In this document: one piece after another, positions 61,374 to 64,000 of the stretch | Position numbering within the stretch: the first letter of the stretch is position 1 | Layout of the letters: each line of letters opens with the position of its first letter | NCBI GenBank assembly: GCA_023525915.1 | Contig: CP026657.1 | Coordinates: forward strand, 3,248,001-3,312,000 | Source: Acetispira formosa (nom. nud.) | GTDB taxonomy: Bacteria; Desulfobacterota; Desulfarculia; Adiutricales; Adiutricaceae | DNA: 64,000 nt | Reading direction: 5' to 3' | The notes under the pieces: model-generated | What the model was told of the DNA's origin: nothing | The model's database searches: none | Seen by the model: the letters and a program-made list of their open reading frames with translations, nothing else | Made by a program: the position numbers and the translations under genes

Positions 61374-62617
61374 CCATTTGACTCCTTGGGTCGTGCATAC
61401 ATGCGAAGCAACATTAAACAGAGGATTATGGCCAGAATGGTCCAGAGCCAGGCTGGGAAATAGGCCACGGCATAGCGGCTCTGGGCCGCCGCTTCAGGCA
61501 TGGACATTTCAGTTCTGGTCATGATATAGCCAATCAACTGCTGAAACGAAGCCCCTCCCATTATAGGCATGAAATTCAAAAAACCCATACCGGAGGTAGA
61601 AACACTATGCGGAAATGTATCGCGGCTGAGAGTCATGATCAGCCCGGCCGCCTGGCCGCCCAGAGGGGCCAGAAAACACAGCACATACAATTGCCATAGA
61701 GAAAGATCCGCCGGCCCCCACATTATGAACGAAACAGTCAGAAGGTTGAAGACCGTCATGAACAGAAGAACTTTAAGATACGAACCCCAACGGTCCGCCC
61801 ACAGGGCAATCAGGGGCGGGCCAATCAGGAAACTTATCGCCGCCACCGATAAAATATTACCCACACTGACCGTCGACAAACCGTGCACTTCTATCAGATA
61901 GGGGCCAGACCAGAGGCTGGTGAAAGTCAGATACAAAATATCCGTGCCGATATACATGCCGCCGATCATCCAGAAACGGCGGTCACTCAAAATGACGCGG
62001 GCGGTTTCAATAAAACTTATCGACGGAGTCTGCGACTGGTCGCCATCGTCAGCCCCTTCCGGCTTGTCCGCCACCACAAACCACAAAACAACCATCAACC
62101 CCAAAGTCAGCACGCCCACCCAGAAATAGGGAAAACGCCAGCCAAAAGCACCCGTCACCTGCGCCAGCGGACGGCCCACCAGGAAATTACCCAGGGCCGA
62201 CGCGGAGAAGATGAAGGATATGGCCACATTGAATCGCTCCGGCGGCAGCCAGTTCATACATAACCGCAGGCCCGGCAAAAGGGCCAAGCCTGAAGCCGTG
62301 CCCATGATGGTGCGGGAAAGGCAGGCGGTCAGAAAAGATTCCGAATAGGAAAAACAGATCGAACCCAGCCCCATAACCAGAGCGGAAAATAAAAGACAGC
62401 GCCGCGGACCAAAACGATCCACACAGTATCCGGCCACCGGCTGGGCCAAACCATAACCAAAGAAGGTGAGGGCGAAAATGAGGCTCATCTGATCCGGCTC
62501 AAGCCCCAGTTCTGTCAAAACATCCAGGGCCACCACCGGCGGGGAAATTCTCTGCCAGATGCAGATTATATAAGTGAGCGCCGCCAGACCGACCATTATT
62601 ACCGGAGATTTCTTCAT
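61346..62617 (-). CDS. MFS transporter
   Basis: 423 aa from ATG 62617 (MKKSPVIMVG, CAGG upstream); a GTG at 62635 would add six residues. It has twelve predicted helices. After the second helix comes FGYGLAQPVAGYCVDRFGPR, a form of the MFS signature GxxxDRxGRR, and LSRTIMGTASGLALLPGLRL, then MNWLPPERF follows, resembling the organic acid/sugar-phosphate (NarK/GlpT-like) branches. The substrate is unknown. The final nine residues (CGHAAADD region) and stop codon lie inside the right arm of the large palindrome, so the element appears to have replaced the original end of the gene. Confidence 0.88.
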   Translation of the reverse strand: MKKSPVIMVGLAALTYIICIWQRISPPVVALDVLTELGLEPDQMSLIFALTFFGYGLAQPVAGYCVDRFGPRRCLLFSALVMGLGSICFSYSESFLTACLSRTIMGTASGLALLPGLRLCMNWLPPERFNVAISFIFSASALGNFLVGRPLAQVTGAFGWRFPYFWVGVLTLGLMVVLWFVVADKPEGADDGDQSQTPSISFIETARVILSDRRFWMIGGMYIGTDILYLTFTSLWSGPYLIEVHGLSTVSVGNILSVAAISFLIGPPLIALWADRWGSYLKVLLFMTVFNLLTVSFIMWGPADLSLWQLYVLCFLAPLGGQAAGLIMTLSRDTFPHSVSTSGMGFLNFMPIMGGASFQQLIGYIMTRTEMSMPEAAAQSRYAVAYFPAWLWTILAIILCLMLLRMYARPKESNGCGHAAADD

Positions 62618-62935
62618 AACGCGCCTGGTCCGCACTGGACCAGAGCCAGGCGGCAGTTTACAGTAACAGGTATTCGGACAGCAGCCCTCATAATAATAGT
62701 AGCAGTGCCCATCGGGCTATGGCCTGTGTCTGAGCCGGAGCCAGCGGCGTGCCCGCGGAAATTTCCCGGCCGCAACTCTGGTCTGGGCAAAGCCGCCCTG
62801 GCGACATTGGGTCCAGAGCAGTGCCAGGTGGGTTCAGCGCACTTCCATGGTTTTGAAGATAAAAGGGCACTCACCTGGAAAAGTATAATTTTCCCCGGCT
62901 TCGTGCCCTCAGTTTAAGGTAAAACTCCAGAAGAA
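62618..62935. other. intergenic region upstream of the MFS gene with a possible fifth fold-back element
   Basis: 318 bp without a credible gene. CTGGTCC (62625-62631) pairs with GGACCAG (62637-62643), and the first 35 bp resemble the inverse of 62790-62831 (CCTGG, CTGGACC and CAGGCGGC blocks), so the region may be an eroded palindrome. GTCCAGTGCGGACC (minus strand, 62641-62628) recurs at 32523-32536. No terminator for HU is evident. Confidence 0.4.
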
Positions 62936-63208
62936 TCAGTTGACAAAGTCCTTCAGGGACTTGGCCGCCTTGAACTTTACCGCCTTGTGGGCTTTCACGG
63001 TGATGGGCTCATTGGTCTGGGGGTTGCGGGCAATTCTCTTCTTGCGCTTCACCACTTCAAAGGTGCCCAGCCCAGACAGGACGAAACGCCCATCTTTCTT
63101 CAGGGTCTTGGTCACTTTGGACAGGATCGTTTCCAGAGCCTGTTTGGCGGCCGCCTTGGTCATTCCGGTTTCTTCCGCTACCTGGGTGATGAGTTCAGAC
63201 TTTTTCAT
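62936..63208 (-). CDS. HU family DNA-binding protein
   Basis: 90 aa, the usual length. MKKSELITQVAEETGMTKAA forms the dimerising helices. The beta-arm region has FVLSGLGTFEVVKRKKRIAR and NPQTNEPITV, with the conserved Pro in RNPQT that intercalates DNA, and it ends AVKFKAAKSLKDFVN. It is a dimeric nucleoid protein that bends and binds DNA, with preference for distorted or cruciform DNA in the family, which may matter in a chromosome rich in palindromes. The upstream 363-bp gap is shared with the CobW-like gene. Confidence 0.96.
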   Translation of the reverse strand: MKKSELITQVAEETGMTKAAAKQALETILSKVTKTLKKDGRFVLSGLGTFEVVKRKKRIARNPQTNEPITVKAHKAVKFKAAKSLKDFVN

Positions 63209-63404
63209 CTGTTAACCTTTCCTTGGGTCATTAAGATCGAAAGCGATAACACTATGGCTCCGCCTTCCAGGTGTTTATGTAATTTATATAATGATATCTT
63301 TTTCTTTTCATAATGCAAGCAAAAAAATCGTCCTTGCGGCCTGTTTTTTCGCAACGTTTTGCCATGCTGATAGATCACCTCACGATAAGATATTTAAATT
63401 GGGC

Positions 63405-63486
63405 TAGATGACTATATGAAAAAAAGCTTGCATTGAGTAATGGGCTGTGCTATAAAATAATCATAGTCCGATAGATGACTATATGA
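63405..63486 (+). promoter_or_regulatory. CobW-like gene promoter flanked by 15-bp direct repeats
   Basis: TTGCAT (63428-63433), a 17-bp spacer, TATAAA (63451-63456). TAGATGACTATATGA occurs exactly at 63405-63419 (upstream of -35) and at 63472-63486 (about +10 to +25). A weaker relative, TAGATCACCTCACGA, is at 63371-63385. The partial inverse TCATAGTC at about 63461 faces the second copy. This layout suggests an operator for a regulator that is not in view. Confidence 0.5.
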
Positions 63487-63571
63487 TATTTGCACATCCA
63501 AACAACACATAACCGAAATATTAATTCTGATAAACAGGCCTCTTTCCTTTTTCAATAATGGAGCTTGCGCT

Positions 63572-64000
63572 ATGAAGATCTTTATTTTCACAGGCTTTCT
63601 CGGCTCTGGAAAAACTACCGCCCTCCTGGATATGGCCAAGTGGCTCAGCCGTGAGGCCGACCCCTCCTCCATTGTGGTTATTGAAAATGAAATCGGCGAG
63701 GCCAATGTCGACGGCAAGCTCATGGCTGAAAGCGGTTATGCGGTTCGTGACCTGACCAGCGGCTGCATCTGCTGCACGCTGTCAGGCCAATTGGTGGCCG
63801 CTTTGGAGGAAATCCGGGCGGAATTGAAACCCCGGTGGCTCCTGATAGAAGCCACCGGCATTGCCCACCAGACCATCGCTGATGTAATCAGGCAGTCCAT
63901 TGTGGGTTTATCGCCCTTCAGCCTGGTGCTGGCCGACGCGGGCCGCTGGGATGAATTGATGGAAAATCTGCCCATGCTGATATCAACACAGATTGAAAAC
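63572..64000 (+). CDS. CobW/G3E-family P-loop GTPase, metal chaperone type (cut by right edge)
   Basis: The first 143 codons of a gene that runs off the window; ATG 63572 has GGAG about 9 nt upstream. MKIFIFTGFLGSGKTTALLD holds the Walker A motif (GFLGSGKTT). VVIENEIGEANVDG is the switch region. DLTSGCICCTLSGQL is the metal-binding CxCC motif of COG0523 proteins. LLIEATGIAH is the family Walker B region (Glu in place of the usual Asp). G3E GTPases deliver zinc, cobalt, nickel or other metals to target enzymes. The metal cannot be assigned from this part. It has a promoter with flanking direct repeats. Confidence 0.92.
   Translation, partial: MKIFIFTGFLGSGKTTALLDMAKWLSREADPSSIVVIENEIGEANVDGKLMAESGYAVRDLTSGCICCTLSGQLVAALEEIRAELKPRWLLIEATGIAHQTIADVIRQSIVGLSPFSLVLADAGRWDELMENLPMLISTQIEN

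Noticed and set aside
60529..61524. Open frames of 62-106 codons over the 825-bp palindrome
   Set aside because: Mirror-image frames arise from the inverted arms; similar products read from both ends and no start signals.

Overview
The window looks like a GC-rich (AT-poor except in accessory genes) Gram-negative chromosome, most likely a deltaproteobacterium/Desulfobacterota of the sulfate-reducer type. The evidence is LptF/LptG (outer membrane LPS export), an AhbA/B-type sirohaem decarboxylase upstream of hemL, a phosphotransacetylase, a bacteriohemerythrin, a dCache hybrid histidine kinase and CxxC iron-sulfur proteins. This placement is inferred from gene content; there is no rRNA gene to confirm it.

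Layout. 1-9.9 kb is an accessory surface/secretion locus: a 2266-aa RTX protein with a 526-aa tandem supermodule, preceded by two truncated copies of its 5' calcium-binding module. The modules alternate with AT-rich genes for secreted proteins. 10.2-12.8 kb holds a TSCPD protein and a chemoreceptor. 13.2-24.6 kb is one gene for a 3810-aa inverse autotransporter (intimin/invasin type) with about 35 Ig-like domains. 25-26.5 kb is a FIST sensor protein coupled to a small HTH regulator. 27.1-31.2 kb (minus strand) is ruvX-mltG-lptF-lptG. 31.9-35.7 kb has greA, an FAD oxidoreductase, a DUF2156 protein, a LysM lipoprotein and tRNA-Gly(GCC). 35.9-39.2 kb (minus) is a haem-synthesis group (sirohaem decarboxylase, hemL) with three small unknown genes. 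39.5-44.0 kb has pta, a QueG-like Fe-S protein, a PatB-like aminotransferase and a deoxyribosyltransferase-like protein. 44.2-50.0 kb is an operon of a methyltransferase plus a five-part nickel/peptide-type ABC importer, preceded by a possible attenuator. 50.3-64 kb has another methyltransferase, carAB, a hybrid kinase, hemerythrin, panC, an MFS transporter, HU and the start of a CobW-like GTPase.

The most unusual property is the intergenic DNA. At least six large fold-back (palindromic) elements lie between genes in 26-62 kb. They include a twin-hairpin element present twice in opposite orientation, whose two 17-nt loops are exact complements in one copy; a second palindrome family present twice; a 511-bp element with 20-bp terminal inverted repeats; and an 825-bp imperfect palindrome between panC and the MFS gene that supplies the MFS stop codon. 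A separate dispersed repeat of about 130 bp sits just downstream of three genes, each time in the orientation of that gene. No transposase is present. These elements and the array of alternative 5' modules ahead of the RTX gene are the best candidates for undescribed biology here.
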